A DNA stretch of 64,000 bases from Megalobrama amblycephala (GCF_018812025.1 NC_063049.1:13736258-13800257); one strand, 5' to 3'. Shown: positions 47,719 through 60,278, counted from the first letter of the stretch. The notes: generated from the letters alone by a model not told the origin. Made by a program: numbers and translations.

Positions 47719-49141
47719 AGGGTTAGTTCACCCAAAAATGAAAATTATGTCATTAATGACTCACCCTCATGTCGTTCCAAACCCGTAAGACCGTTTATCT
47801 TCAGAACACAGTTTCAGATATTTTAGATTTAGTCCGAGAGCTTTCTGTCCCTCCATTGAAAATGTGTGTACGGTAGACTGTCCATGTCCAGAAAGGTAAT
47901 AAAAACATCATCAAAGTAGTCCATGTGACATCAGTGGGTTAGTTAGAAGTTTCTGAAGCATCGAAAATCTATTTTGCTGCAAAAATAACAAAAACTACGA
48001 CTTTATTCAGCATTGTCTTCTCCTCCGGGTCTGTTGTATATCCGCTTTCACTCCACAGTGATGCTGCTTCTTCTTCTTCTTTCCTGTTTTACGGCGGTTG
48101 GCATACAGCTTATTGGTGCATTACCGCCCCCTTCTGCTCCGGACAGTGATGCTGATGACGTGCGCCTGAGCTTTGTTTACAGTCTGAGGGAGACGCACGC
48201 TGTATTCAAGCCATTCTACATTGTTTGTATTTTCCCACACAGCAAAAGAACTCCCCGTGGCGGATCGGCCGCGGAGGTAACACGGCTTCCAGACCGTATC
48301 CGCGAACGGACCCGTATTGGCGTCTACTTGCGCGCAGTGACAGATCTGCAATGAAGGGGGAACACGGACCTGCCGTGGCTCCGCGCTGCATCCGCGATTA
48401 AAACCTTACCTCCGCGACGGGTCCGTTTGGGACCCGCAAATTGATACAACCGTTACAGTAAAGACGCGTGCGTGTCCACGGATCCGACATGGGTCCGCTC
48501 AGGATCCGCTGATTGACAGTAGAATTTACGGCGCCACCCGGAGGCAGAGCTGATCCTCTGGTCGGTGCCAAAATGAATGTGACAGTCACGCCGGTTTGGC
48601 GACTTCAATGCGGATCCGCCTAGGAGTCTCCTGCTGTGTGGGTTGGTATTGCTATATTTTTTAAAATGGTGCGTAGGTGTGCATGTCGCAGATGTCCTAA
48701 TTGCGTCACTGTCCGGAGCATAAGGGGGGGCGGTAATGCACCAATAAGCTGGATGCCAACCGCCGTAAAACAGGAAAGAAGAAGAAAAAGCATCGTCACT
48801 GTGGAGTGAAAGCAGATATACAACAGACCCGGAGGAGAAGACAATGCTGAATAAAGTCGTAGTTTTTGTTATTTTTGCAGCAAAATAGATTTTCGATGCT
48901 TCAGAAACTTCTAACTAACCCACTGATGTCACATGGACTACTTTGATGATGTTTTTATTACCTTTCTGGACATGGACAGTCTACCGTACACACATTTTCA
49001 ATGGAGGGACAGAAAGCTCTCGGACTAAATCTAAAATATCTTAAACTGTGTTCCGAAGATGAACGGAGGTCTTACAGGTTTGGAACGACATGAGGGTCAT
49101 TAATGACATAATTTCCATTTTTGGGGGAACTAACCCTTTAA
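47715..49141. mobile_element. TTAA-bounded MITE with roughly 430-bp inverted arms (family A)
   Basis: The left arm 47715-48145 and right arm 48720-49141 are inverted copies over almost their whole length (ends TTAAAGGGTTAGTTCACCCA; inner part GGGTCTGTTGTATATC and TGTTTTACGGCGGTTGGCAT). Because of this, a 113-codon plus frame and a 74-codon minus frame share their first part. They are mirror images and not genes. The centre (48150-48700) is CpG-rich with no known coding content. Confidence 0.92.
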
Positions 49142-49249
49142 CAATAAAAACACTGAATGACATATATTGTAGAAAATAGTTTGAATTTAAAAAGCTGATA
49201 AATATGATAGAAAAAAATTGCATTGGTAATATTTAATAAAAAAAAAAGT

Positions 49250-49697
49250 TTCTGGACAGTATACGGTGAATAACTGTAATAGATCTAATGATACATTTAA
49301 TGTAATTTTACAGTAAAATACCCTAATTCTACCATAATTTTCTAATCAGTTGTTACGATGATGGTGTTTGGTGTGTGTGTGAATGACACTGTGTGCACCT
49401 TCTATTTATTAGTATTGTCCTTCTCAGCTTGTGGAAAAGCTGCTTGTGATGAACGTTGATTCATCATGTGACTCTCATCACCACTGAGTTTGGTGGTTGT
49501 CAGTGTATTACAAAGGTACATAAACAGTTATGAACCATAATTATTACAGTATAATCCTTTATATTATATGGTTTTGAACTGTAAAATAGACAGTAAATTA
49601 AGTGCTGTCACGTAAAACCTAAAATGTTGCTACTGTATTTTTTTTCTGGCCGTAAATTACCGTAGCTACATTTTACGTGGATTTTTTTTACAGTGTA
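49250..49697. mobile_element. MITE with ACACTGTAAAAAAAATCCACGT end
   Basis: The right end, read inward, is CACTGTAAAAAAAATCCACG, then TAAAATGTAGCTACGGTAAT, typical of a cyprinid hAT-like MITE. The left end near 49250 (CTGGACAGTATACGGTGAAT) is less clear. Confidence 0.5.
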
Positions 49698-51380
49698 CCT
49701 TCAAAGAACCTTCAAAAGTTTCAAGTCCGATGTGCCAATGTCTGTTAGATTTAAATTCATTACATTCTTGTTCACATTGTCCTATTACATTATTTGAGAC
49801 AAAGTCTTTGTTAATCTTTTTTGTTTTTTATTATTCATACTCATGTGTGATTCTAACTAATCAAATGCTTTTTAATTGGCATCCTCTCTTATCTAATGAT
49901 TTGTGCACTTGTTTCATAGCAATTAACAAGTGCTCCTCAATGAATATCTCTCCAGTACATCTTCTGAATAATCATGACAAGGCCACTGAACAGTGTTTAT
50001 TGAAAAAAAAATGCCTCAGGAGATGATGTTTCTAAGAACTTTGCTCTCAATATTAAAAGCGCTAAATGTTTGTGAGCTGGTGCATCAAGTATGATAACTG
50101 AATTAGAAATCTAAGCTGTAAAAACTGCGGCAGTAAAAATCTATTAGATTTAACAGCACAATAAATGATTCAGCATGGTAAAAATGCTCATTTTGTGAAT
50201 GAGATACACATTTCGTCCATGAAATGAGTTGAATGACTTGCATCTGGCTTCTGTCATTTTGTTTATTTTGTGTAACTGCATTTTGGCTCACGCAGTTCAT
50301 GAAATGAAGTAGTCAGTTTACACTCGGCAGCCCATAAAAGACACTCTGATAGCGTTTCGTGTTTGTGTGGGTGAAATTGTTGCTGTTTATACATTTTATT
50401 AGTCATGGAAAATATTATAATGAACTTTTGTTTTACCACCTGTATTATTATGATTGTTACCAATCCATATAAAAGTACAAAACAGACTTTAGTTTGTGTT
50501 AACATTATACGAACACTGAAATGCCATGCCGTAATACATGAAACACTGTCACTGTACTTTTTTAAGGGAATATTTGGCAACCACAGCTGTCAGTTTTTGC
50601 ATATATTTAACAGGAGTTTTTACAGTGCATCAGTTGATTTCAGGAATCAAATTCAAAATGTAAAAGTTATTTTCAGGAAGTTCCGCTACATTAATATTGC
50701 AATATTCTTCAATCAAGTTCTTATGTCTTTTTGTATTTTTCCGACAATGTCTGCATACCCAAGAGAATCTCTAGAGAAGCGCGAGCAGAGAGCATGTGGG
50801 GTGAAAGCAAGTCTGTTCTGTAGAGAACTAACTACTTAAGTTAGGAAGCACAAAAGCAGACATTTGCATTCATACAGATGAGGTAAAAATGCTTGAAGAG
50901 TCAGTTGCAATAGATTAAATTCTCAATGTAACCAAAAATATATAGACCTTCAGTATGAAGGCAAATCTTTGCTTTGTATTTGTATAATTACCTATAATTA
51001 CCTATTTGAATAATTACCTATGATATGAAATGACATGTTTCAATAGGAAATACTGTCCTGAACTGTGAAACAGTCGCTCGCTTGGTGATGCCATGAGGTC
51101 TTTAAAGACTCAGTCAAACTTTTCTCATCAGTGAAAATGAACATGAGTGTCGTCTGATCAATATAAGCAATTTAACAATGTGGCAGTGTGTCATTGAGTT
51201 AAATAACTCTATTAGCCGGTAGAATCAACAAAATCCTTTTGTTGAGAGCCTGATGTCTGGTGCTTTTCAATCTTTGAGATTCCACAGACCTGTATGATCA
51301 TCCTTGTATTTTTGACCCCCATCCTAAAATTTAAAAGCCATCAATCTTTTATAAACACCCAATTTATACACTAAAAAGAT
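49698..51380. other. unique non-coding stretch
   Basis: No gene recognised. Frames of 98-144 codons on the plus strand (49730-50026, 50405-50839) are AT-driven and have no domain resemblance. The longer one has repeated Phe/Ile/Lys and no supporting splice or motif signs. Confidence 0.35.
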
Positions 51381-51387
51381 TGATATA

Positions 51388-52285
51388 CACTACCGTTCAA
51401 AAGTTTGGGATCAGTAAGATTTTTAATGTTTTTAAAAGAAGTTTCGTCTGCTCACCAAGGCTGCATTTATTTAATTAAAAATACAGTAAAATCAGTAATA
51501 TTGTGAAATATTATTACAATTTTAAAAAACTGTTGAAAATATTTGAAAATGTAATTTATTCTTGTAATGTCAAAGCTGAATTTTCAGCATCATTACTCCA
51601 GTCTTCAGTGTCACATGATCCTTCAGAAATCATTCTAATATGATGATCTGCTGCTCAAGAAACATTTATTTTGTACAGATGATATTTTTTTTTCAGGATT
51701 CTTTGATGAATAGAAAGTTCAAAAGAAAGAGCATTTATTTGAAATCTAATCTTTTGTAACATTATAAATGTCTTTACTGTCACTTTTGATCGATTTAATG
51801 CATCCTTGCTGAAAAAAAATATTAATTTCTTTTAATTCTTCTCAAAAAAATAAAAATAAAAATTCTTACTGACCCCAAACTTTTGAACGGTAGTTTATAA
51901 TGCTACAGAAGCTTTGTATTTCAGATAAATGCTGTTCTTTTGAACTTTCTATTCATCAAGGAATCCTGAAAAAAAACTGTTTTTAACATTGATAATAATA
52001 AATGTTTCTTGAGCAGCAAATCATCATATTAAAATGATATCTGAAGGATCATGTGACACTGAAGACTGAAGAAATGATCCCGAAAATTCAGCTTTGATCA
52101 CAGAAATAAATTACATTTTATATTATATTCCAATAGAAAACAGTTATTTTAAATTGTAATAATATTTCACAATATTACTGTTTTTACTGTATTTTTAATT
52201 AAATAAATGCAATCTTGGTGAGCAGACAAAACTTCTTTTAAAAATATTAAAAATCTTACCGATCCCAAACTTTTGAACGGTAGTG
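51388..52285. mobile_element. family Y MITE, complete, TA target duplication
   Basis: Ends CACTACCGTTCAAAAGTTTG (51388) and its inverse to 52285, flanked by TA at 51386-51387 and 52286-52287. The arms are inverted relatives over hundreds of bases (TTTTAAAAGAAGTTT(C/T)GTCTG and inverse). It is the reference copy for the interrupted one at 44200-46103. Confidence 0.92.
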
Positions 52286-52514
52286 TACATCTAAAATTTG
52301 TTTCTATAAAGTTTCATTATTATATATTATTTTTACTATAGTGATGTACTGTTAAATGTATTATTTATGTTTATTTAATTTTAATGTAATTTTTATTTAA
52401 ATTAATCAAAATGTTTATTTATTTACTTTGGATTTAAATTGGAATTACTTTTTTATCACATTTTTTATTTTAATCTAAATTATTTATTTAGGACAATTAA
52501 AAAAAAAAAAAGTG

Positions 52515-53312
52515 TGAAGTTTGAATTATCAGAGCAATATCACAGCTGTACATAAAATATTGCAATCCACACAACATAATGGGAGACATATCAGAGTTCA
52601 AAAGAGGACAAAATATTAGTGCACGTCTGTGACCAGGTCAGCAAGTCTTTGTGGTGTATCGAGAGCCACAGTATATCCAGGGTAATGTCAGCATATCACG
52701 CAGAACGAACCACATCCAACAGGAGCAATTGTCGACGCAAGAGGAAGCTGTCTGAAAGGGATGTCCAGGTACTAACCCGGCTGCAGAATTAAATGCGCAC
52801 CTTGACTTTCCTGTTTCCACCAAATCTGTTTGTCGGGAGCTCCACAGGGTCAATATTCATGGTTGGGCTGCTCTAGCCAAACCTTTGGTCACTCGTGCCA
52901 ATGCCTAATGTCGGTTTCATTGGTGCCAACGGTGCAAATCTTGGGCTGTGGACAATGTGAAACATGTATGGTTCTCTGATAAGTCCATCTTGACTGTCTT
53001 TCTCACATCCGTGGGAGTTACGGTGTGAAGAAGCCCCAAAGAGGTTTAACACCCGGACTGTTTCTGCCCAGAGTGAAGAACAGAGGTGGATCAGTGATGA
53101 TTTGGGCTTGGTTTGGATATCATGGCATTCCCTACTGTGCTTAATAGCCGCGTCACTGCCAAGGACTACCGAACCATTCTGGAGGACCATGTGCACCTAA
53201 TGGTTCAAACATTGAACCCTGAAGGGGGTGCTGTGTATCAGCATGATAATGCACCAGTACACACAGCAACTTGTGAGAGAATGGTTTGATGAACATGAAA
53301 GTGAAGTTGAAG
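52515..53312 (+). pseudogene. Tc1-like transposase remnant, plus strand
   Basis: Plus-strand pieces include MGDISEFKRGQNISA at the start, then STKSVCRELHRVNIHGWAAL and AKPLVTRANA. VKHVWFSDKSILTVF follows, with a first catalytic aspartate near 52978, then MIWAWFGYHGIPYC and VYQHDNAPVHTATCERMV with the second aspartate near 53245. Several stops lie between. The sequence breaks off at about 53312, before the catalytic glutamate (SPDLNxxE) region, where an unrelated Tc1 copy in the opposite strand begins. It differs from the Tc1 copies at 3.8 and 6.7 kb. Confidence 0.75.
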
Positions 53313-53866
53313 TGAAAATATCCCCCACACCTCATCGGCAGACTGAACTGTTGATACAAGGCAGGATGGATCCATGCTTTCATGTTGCTTATGCCAAAAT
53401 TCTGCCCCTACCACATGAATCTCGCAGCAGAAATCAAGACTCATCAGACCAGCCAACATTTTCCCAATCTTATATTGTTCAATTTTGGTGTGAATTGTAG
53501 CCTCAGTTTCCTGTTCTTAGCTGACAGGAGTGTCACCGGTGTGATCTTCTGCTGCTGTAGCCCATCTGCTTCAAGGTTTGATGTGTTGTGAGTTCACTCA
53601 GTTCAGAGATGCTCTTCTGCAGAGTGGTTATTTGAGTTACTGTTGCATTTCTATCAGCTCGAACCAGTCTGGCCATTCTCTTCTGACCTCAACAAGGCAT
53701 TTTCGCCCACAGAACTGCTGCTCACTGAAAAAAATTATTTTTCTGAGCATTCTCTGTAAACCCTAGAGATGATTGTGCATGAAAATCCCAGTAGATCAGC
53801 AGTTTCTGAAATACACAGACCAGCCCGTCTGGCACCAACAACCATGCCATGTTAAAAGTCACTTAA
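53313..53866 (-). pseudogene. Tc1-like transposase remnant, minus strand
   Basis: On the minus strand, pieces match a very common cyprinid Tc1-like transposase. WSDES holds the first catalytic aspartate, codon near 53443. FWHKQHESMDPSCLVSTVQS is at about 53330-53400 in one open frame, and the helix-turn-helix region lies nearer 53700-53860. After WGIFS the frame runs into antisense of the plus-strand element, marking the junction at about 53312. The second aspartate and glutamate regions are missing. Confidence 0.78.
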
Positions 53867-54839
53867 AGTGGACCTATTATGCCCCTTTTCACAAAATATA
53901 ATATAAGTCTCCAGAATTTGTCTGTGAAATTTCACAATTTTCTAAATGCCCCTATTTGGGTGGGAGCAAAAACATGCTATTTACATGTGTGTATCTTTAA
54001 ATGCAAATGAGCTACTGCTCCCGGTCCCCCTTCCCTCCCCTGCCTTGGATTATTATCCGATTGATCTAAGCCAGTCGCTATAATCCTGAATAAAAACTCC
54101 AGTGAGCAACAACATCTGTTTTGTCATCAGTAACACATTACAACAAGTTTCATGTTATTCAAAAACGACAATGCAAATGATAATGTATATACATTTTTCA
54201 CTTTATCGGAAAGGATGAATGATGAACGACAGTGTTACAAAAACGGTACGTATTTATTCATAGATCCATTTACACAAAACACCGCAAGTTATTATTCGTC
54301 AGCTAACTGTTACCCAGTCATAGTAGTGGTCATTAACTTCCATGTCTTGAATGCGGCATGCCCATCAAAAGAGGCTCAAAAAGAGGATAGAAAATGTGAG
54401 ATACTTATGTGTTCTGGATATGCAGTTGGATAACAAAGAGTTTATCCATCTTTGAGAATCAACTTTTAAAAAAAAAAGGTTTGCAGAACAGTCTGGTGTA
54501 AAATGTTTTGCATAGCTATACACGAATTTACCTATTTTCTTGGGCTCATTCCCTTCTTAAAAATTAATCTACTGTGTCCTCAGTGGCTCAGATGCTGGGA
54601 GTTTATGGAGATTTTTCATTATTACAGCCAACAACAGAACAGTTATAATGTGTTCGTAGCTGAGATATTACACCACTTGCTGCTCTAGCAAGGATATCAG
54701 CATCTCATTTTGAGACACTTTCTAATTTATGGGGATTTTTAAAAAAAGGAGTGGGTGGATTTTTACCATTATAGGGTGGTTGTTTACACACTGTTGGACA
54801 CACATTATGTTCAAACTAATTTTGCATAATAGGTCCCTT
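53867..54839. mobile_element. MITE inside the Tc1 element, TTAA target duplication
   Basis: Ends AGTGGACCTATTATGCCCCT and the inverse AGGGACCTATTATGC, with TTAA at 53863-53866 and 54840-54843. Removing the element and one TTAA rejoins the Tc1 sequence. It has ends related to family D at 46526. Confidence 0.85.
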
Positions 54840-54903
54840 TTAAGTCAACTTTCTTCCCCATTCTGAATCTCAGTTTGAACTTCAGTGGATCATCTTGACC
54901 ATG

Positions 54904-55450
54904 GCTGCGTTCCAGTTCGGTTTTTAAATGCCCTTCCCTCGCTAACTTCCCTCGGTCTCGTTGACTCGGATGTACGTCATTGCTTACGTTGCATGAGTGC
55001 CCACTTCTGGCGGAACCTTTGCAATGGGCTGAACTGGAACGTCCTAAGCCCTTGATCACTTGGAATCCACAATGGATCCGAGCTGATTTATTATTTATTT
55101 TTTCCCCTTACAAATTTGTTTAATACAGCATTCTATATGTATATATGTGTGTTTTAAATGTTTAAAAAAATAATTCATATATCATAGAATTGTTTGTGGT
55201 GGGGTAAATTAAACGCGATATGTGGTGACGTCATAATCGTGTTGCATTGTGGGTTATGGAGCTGCCTGAAGTGCACATGTGAAGTAGACTCCTCGGTTAA
55301 AATCGAGGGAGCGAGGGTCTGTCCATGTAAACTTCCCTCGTCCACTTCACGAAGTGGAACGCACTTCAAAATGGCGGCAGGGATTCCCCCAAGGGGAAGT
55401 GTTTAGGGAAGTTCGCGAGTGCGTGTCTAAAACTGGAGTGGAACGCAGCT
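54904..55450. mobile_element. MITE inside the Tc1 element, CATG flanks
   Basis: Left GCTGCGTTCCAGTTCGG and inverse right end GGAGTGGAACGCAGC, with CATG at 54900-54903 and 55451-55454. The interior has CCTTCCCTCGCTAACTTCCC and its inverse relatives. Confidence 0.8.
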
Positions 55451-55558
55451 CATGTCTACATGCCTAACTGCATTGAGTTTCTGCCATGTGATTGGCTGAT
55501 TTAGACATTTGCGTTAACGAGCAGTTGAACAGGTGTAACTAATAAAGTGGCTGGTGAA

Positions 55559-56120
55559 TGAATGAATAATTTATCTACCTTTTTCCTAACGAACGAACCT
55601 GTTTTAGATTATGGGAGGCACTTCTGGTTTGGTGAAGTTCCACTCAAAAACACTGAAACATATTTCAAATCATAGGGATGCGCTAGTAATTCTTATCCAT
55701 CAGTTTGACTAAATGAGCTGTTTAATTTTCTTTATGTTATCTTTTTAGACGTCAAGAGAATAACGTAATGCTTGGTATTTTAATGTGACGTGGTACGACA
55801 AGAATATCTTTAGCAAGAGTTAATTTCAGTCACTGCGTTCTTTTCCTCCTGATTATTTTCTCTTTTTTTCCCCCTTTGTATTCCGCTTTAACAGTATATG
55901 AAAAAAGACAAAATATACTGCGCATTTGTGGTCTGCTCTCCAAACTTTACGATATATCCCATGAATAATTCACTGGAATGCACTAAGAATCTCACGTTTT
56001 TTCCCCCCAAATCCTCATGTCTCTTTCTAGGTTTGTTTTTACACGAATACTATAAATGTAATTTCTTTTATCACTTATGTCTGTTAGTAGTGTTTACTGG
56101 AATGTTTCTAAAACAGGTAA
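55559..56120. other. unique non-coding stretch
   Basis: Nothing recognised. An 82-codon plus frame at 55898-56146 runs into the next element and has no domain resemblance. Confidence 0.4.
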
Positions 56121-56125
56121 ATTTA

Positions 56126-57019
56126 CACTGTGTGCAGAATTATTAGGCAAGTTGATTTTCTGATCATATTTTTCTTCCAAGCACATTTTACCAATTCCAA
56201 TCCACATCAATCTTAATAACTACGTTTTGGAAGATCATTTTTAGTCAATCTCTGCAAGACGGACATTTCAGGATAAGAGATGGACATTTCAGGATAAGAG
56301 ATGGACTAAAAGTGAACTCCCACCCCTTACTGCCAGATTCTGGAAGATAAATTCTTCAAACAGTGGTACAAGAGGATGTGGAGCTGGTCCTTCAGGAGTC
56401 ACTCTCAAGCTGTCTGTCTATAAGGCCTATAAAAACCCAGTCTTCATGTATTTTATAACACTTCAGCTTGTGATTCTTATCAAGTGCGGGTCATTTTTTA
56501 GGATTCTTTAGCTAACCTAAGTCTCTGAGATCCTGACATCTTGCACTTCTGGAGACTCCAGGTAGGTTGCAGTTCTGGGATATGGTGGCGCTGGAGACTA
56601 AAGGGTTCCTGATGGTTTCACACTTAATTCTTCACCTTAATTCTTAATTATTTTGCAGTTAACATGTGTCTTTTCTTTTCCACCTGTTTTGTATGACCCC
56701 GCTGACCCAATGAGCATTTTGCTGTCCATTGGTCATGCTTTAACTTTGCAATTTCTAGTATTGCATTAGTATTGTGTCCTTCTCATGAGTATTTAATAAT
56801 TTTTGACTTTTCAGTCTGAGTTAAATCTCTTTTTTGGCTCATTTTGCCAAAGGCATTTTTCATTTCCAGCCTTCATGAACAATTATATATCACTTATAAA
56901 TGATTAAAAACAATATTAATAGTAGTTATTAAGATTGATGTGGATTGGAATTGGTAAAATGTGCTTGGAAAAAAAATATGATCAGAAAATCAACTTGCCT
57001 AAAAATTCTGCACACAGTG
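56126..57019. mobile_element. TIR element with TA target duplication, CACTGTGTGCAGAATT ends
   Basis: The first roughly 98 bases (CACTGTGTGCAGAATTATTA ... CACATCAATCTTAATAACTA) are mirrored almost perfectly at the right end, and TA flanks both sides (56124-56125, 57020-57021). This fits a mariner/Tc1-type non-autonomous element. A 21-base unit, GGACATTTCAGGATAAGAGAT, is duplicated in tandem near 56262-56303. Confidence 0.92.
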
Positions 57020-57021
57020 TA

Positions 57022-58639
57022 ATATTTATTGTCTGTCACAATGACAGAAAGCACTTTGACTCAATGTTCCAGTTAATGAACATTTTTGATTAAGGCAATG
57101 TATATATGTTTCATAATACAGACATATATTACAGTGCACGTCCCTAATATTGCTGGGAAATAAATCAAGCTATTGGGGTTATTCATGGTCTACTGTATAA
57201 ATTTGTTAATGCTTTTACACTTTTAAATGTCCTTTTAATGTTTGATGGTTGAAGGTTGAGTGGAATAATGTCATCTCATTGTACCCAGTTTTTGAAAATG
57301 CTTATTTTTGCGTTACAGTTTAACGGAAGTTACTCCCATAATTCGCACAAAGCGTCATGGTGTGTAAGAAAAAGGTGGATACATTTTATACTATACGACC
57401 TACTAGACTGTCATCATTGCGCTGACAGAGAAAGAGCTTGTAGAGTGTTTAAAATCAATTTTTGTTCTATAGCTTTGGCCTTTCTCTCAGAAAGCCTGTC
57501 CCCGTGAGTCTCTATGACAACCATATTCTCACAGCCAGTGCTAATACACAGGCAGACACACTGTGAACATGTAATGAAGTATGCTTTAGTAAAATGATTT
57601 TATTACTCACTCTCTCTCTTTTATACTATTGTATATATCAGAATGTGCAAAAGACGTCAAACCCAACACAGGTTCAAGGGACACATAAATATCTAATATC
57701 TATAATGAAAATGAGCTGGCAGGTCAAATTCTTTTGTCTGGGCTATATGGCTTTTTTCTCTAGCCCAATTTCCTTTTAAAAGAGAGCGTTTCAGATCTGC
57801 TTTTAGAGAAAATTATATCCATCTTTTATCAATGGTCTCAGCGGCAGTCACAGCCTATTCCCTCCCCTGCTCTGCAAGGACAATCTGACAAACTTCTATT
57901 TGACATCAACTCTTTTTGATCTTCATCCTTTTCAGATGCTTTGTGGCAAATGCTGGCATGTACAACCATGGTCAAGATCTCTGAACACAATGCTGTGATG
58001 ACGTGCAGCTCCTTTAATGCACATAGACAGAAGCCATCAGATGAATAAGCAGCATTACTACAGGTATGAACGGTGAACAGTGATATTTCAGTAGAGCAAA
58101 CCGAGTGAATGCGGTAGTATTCCCCACGGTAGGGGGGAATGAACGCAAGAGGCCACAATCAGGAAATGTCCACTAGATTAAATGTTTCTTGTTATATGAC
58201 TCGCATAGCACTTTAACAGTTCTCAATTCATTTCTGATGACATAAGTGAGTCAGACGTTTGTTAAAATGATTCAAAGTGAGCTGGTGAGTCATTAAAAGT
58301 CATTTGTTTGTGATTGCATGCAGAGCGAACACAATGCAAAAGAAAGATGTTGTCTTTTTTCATTTCATGCTATCTACCCCTCAATGCATTTGATTGCAAG
58401 CTTACAACTTATAACAAAATATATTTTAAAATAAGGTGTGTGAAGCAGACCTTAGTGTTGCTACATCAATGCATTTCAAACAGTTTGAAACCAACTCTGT
58501 ACTAGTTCATTTAGTTGCCCCATTAGTTCATAATCATGAGGCAAGTTTTATCTAGACGGTTGTAAAGCTGTAAAGTAATGTGTAGTCGCATAACGAAATC
58601 TTCCTTCATTGATCCAATAAGAGGCTTTTGAATCCACTG
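57022..58639. other. unique stretch with conserved-element-like islands
   Basis: No gene is seen. 57400-57580 and 57890-58060 are mid-GC and non-repetitive (for example GCAAATGCTGGCATGTACAA and TGATGACGTGCAGCTCC with a CRE-like TGACGTG). Function is unknown. Confidence 0.3.
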
Positions 58640-59443
58640 TTAAAGGGTTAGTTCACCCAAAAATGAAAGTTCTGTCATTAATTACTCACCCTAATGTCGT
58701 TCCACACCTGTAAGACCTTCATTCATCTTTAGAACACAAAGATATTTGTGTTGAAATCCGAGAGGTTTTTTTAATCTCCCTTAGAAAGCAATGAAATTAC
58801 CACATTTAAGGTCAGGAGAAGTAGTTAAGACATCGTTAAAATAGTTAGCGTGACTACAGTGGTTCAACCTTAATGTTATGAAGCGACGAGAATACTTTTT
58901 CTGCGAAAAAAACAATTTCTTGTCTACCCTGTCAGTCTCCTACGCAGTTGACGCAGTGCACCACTTCCGAGTTTACGTCCGAACGCCGGCTCAATATTGG
59001 CCGACGTAGTTCACGTGAGCAACACGACGCATGCGTGTGATGCTGACGCAGGAGCCGGTCAATACAGAGTCGGCATTCTGACGTAACACCCGGAAGTGCT
59101 GCACTGTCTATGCAATGTAAACAGCACAGGGAAGAGAAGAAATTGTTGAATAAAGTTATTTTTGTTTTGTTTTTGCGCACAAAAAGTATTCTCGTCACTT
59201 CATAACATTAAGGTTGAACCACTGTAGTCTTGTTGACTATTTTAACAATGACTTTACTACTTTTCTGGACTTTGGATGTGGTAATTTCATTGCTTTCTAT
59301 GGGAGATAAAAAACCTCTCAGATTTCATCAAAAATACCTTAATTTGTGTTCTGAAGATGAATGAAGGTCTTGCGGGTTTGGAACGACATGAGGGTGAGTA
59401 AATAATGACAGAAATTTCATTTTTGGGTGAACTATCCCTTTAA
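58640..59443. mobile_element. complete TTAA-bounded MITE (family A)
   Basis: Ends TTAAAGGGTTAGTTCACCCA and its inverse, TTAA at 58640-58643 and 59440-59443. Arms of about 300 bases are inverted relatives. The CpG-rich centre has GCATGCGTGTGATGCTGACG words. Confidence 0.92.
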
Positions 59444-59724
59444 CAGAAGTAGCTTTCAAATGCAGTGCATGTCAGTTTATCTTGTTACAGTTTGTTTAAA
59501 TGTTACTTTGTTAACAGATAAAAATTTACATTTTATATATTACACAAATGATCACATAATCTAAAAAAAACTCTCTAAAACACAAATACAATCTAATAAT
59601 TTATTATCAACATAAATCAATCATCAAATATGTAAATAAAAAATATTTAAAAATGGTATCTAGTCAGGGAATAAATACTAATACAATCTACTTTTACACA
59701 GTGTTATATTATATTAGTAATAAA

Positions 59725-60278
59725 TTAAAGGTGCTAAAGAGGATCTTTTCGTCGACTGAGAAACCAAAGACTGTTAGTGTGTTTTTGAAATGAGCGCATG
59801 CGTAAGAACAACCCCCCTCCTTCACAGCTCATTTCGCGGGAACGCCTCCCAAAACTCGTGCACGAGTATTGGAACACGAGTGTTTACCACCGGCATTCGC
59901 TGTGTCGTGTTAGTGGATTCATTATGTCGGACTCACCGCAGGTAACTCATAATCTGCAGTTGTTACTCCTGTCTCCTGACAAAAACATTGCATGCGGCGC
60001 CTGTGGAGAGTGGAAAGTTACTGGAGCGCACAGCCGCGCTCGTCTCTCACAAGGAACGTCACGGCAGTGATTGACAAGCCAGAGGGCCAATCGTTTACGC
60101 GATGATCGTGTAAACGATTGGCTGATGTTTTTAAGGCCCTACCTCGTGCACAGATGATGTATATTAATATTATTCCTTTCAGTGCACCTAATAAATAGTC
60201 TTTTATCAGTTAGTAAAGACAGTTTCAAGTAATATTGCAAAAATGTATAAAACAAAACATCCTCTTTAGCACCTTTAA
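59725..60278. mobile_element. TTAA-bounded MITE with small internal hairpin
   Basis: Ends TTAAAGGTGCTAAAGAGGAT and the inverse at 60278. Inside, GCCAATCGTTTAC (60086-60098) pairs with GTAAACGATTGGC (60110-60122). Confidence 0.88.

Larger units (their letters stand above)
53313..55558 (-). mobile_element. Tc1-like element end region split by two MITEs
   Basis: The transposase-side sequence stops at CATGTTAAAAGTCACTTAA, resumes after the first MITE (GTCAACTTTCTTCCCC ... ATCTTGACCATG), and resumes again after the second (CATGTCTACATGCC ... AATAAAGTGGCTGGTGAATG, about 55558). I recall these three pieces as contiguous in intact copies. Confidence 0.75.

Noticed and set aside
48013..48844. Two similar opposite-strand frames as a divergent gene pair
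   Set aside because: They are mirror images produced by the inverted arms of a MITE.
50405..50839. 144-codon plus-strand frame as a small gene
   Set aside because: AT-driven Phe/Ile/Lys-rich sequence with no recognisable domain, upstream context or splice signals.
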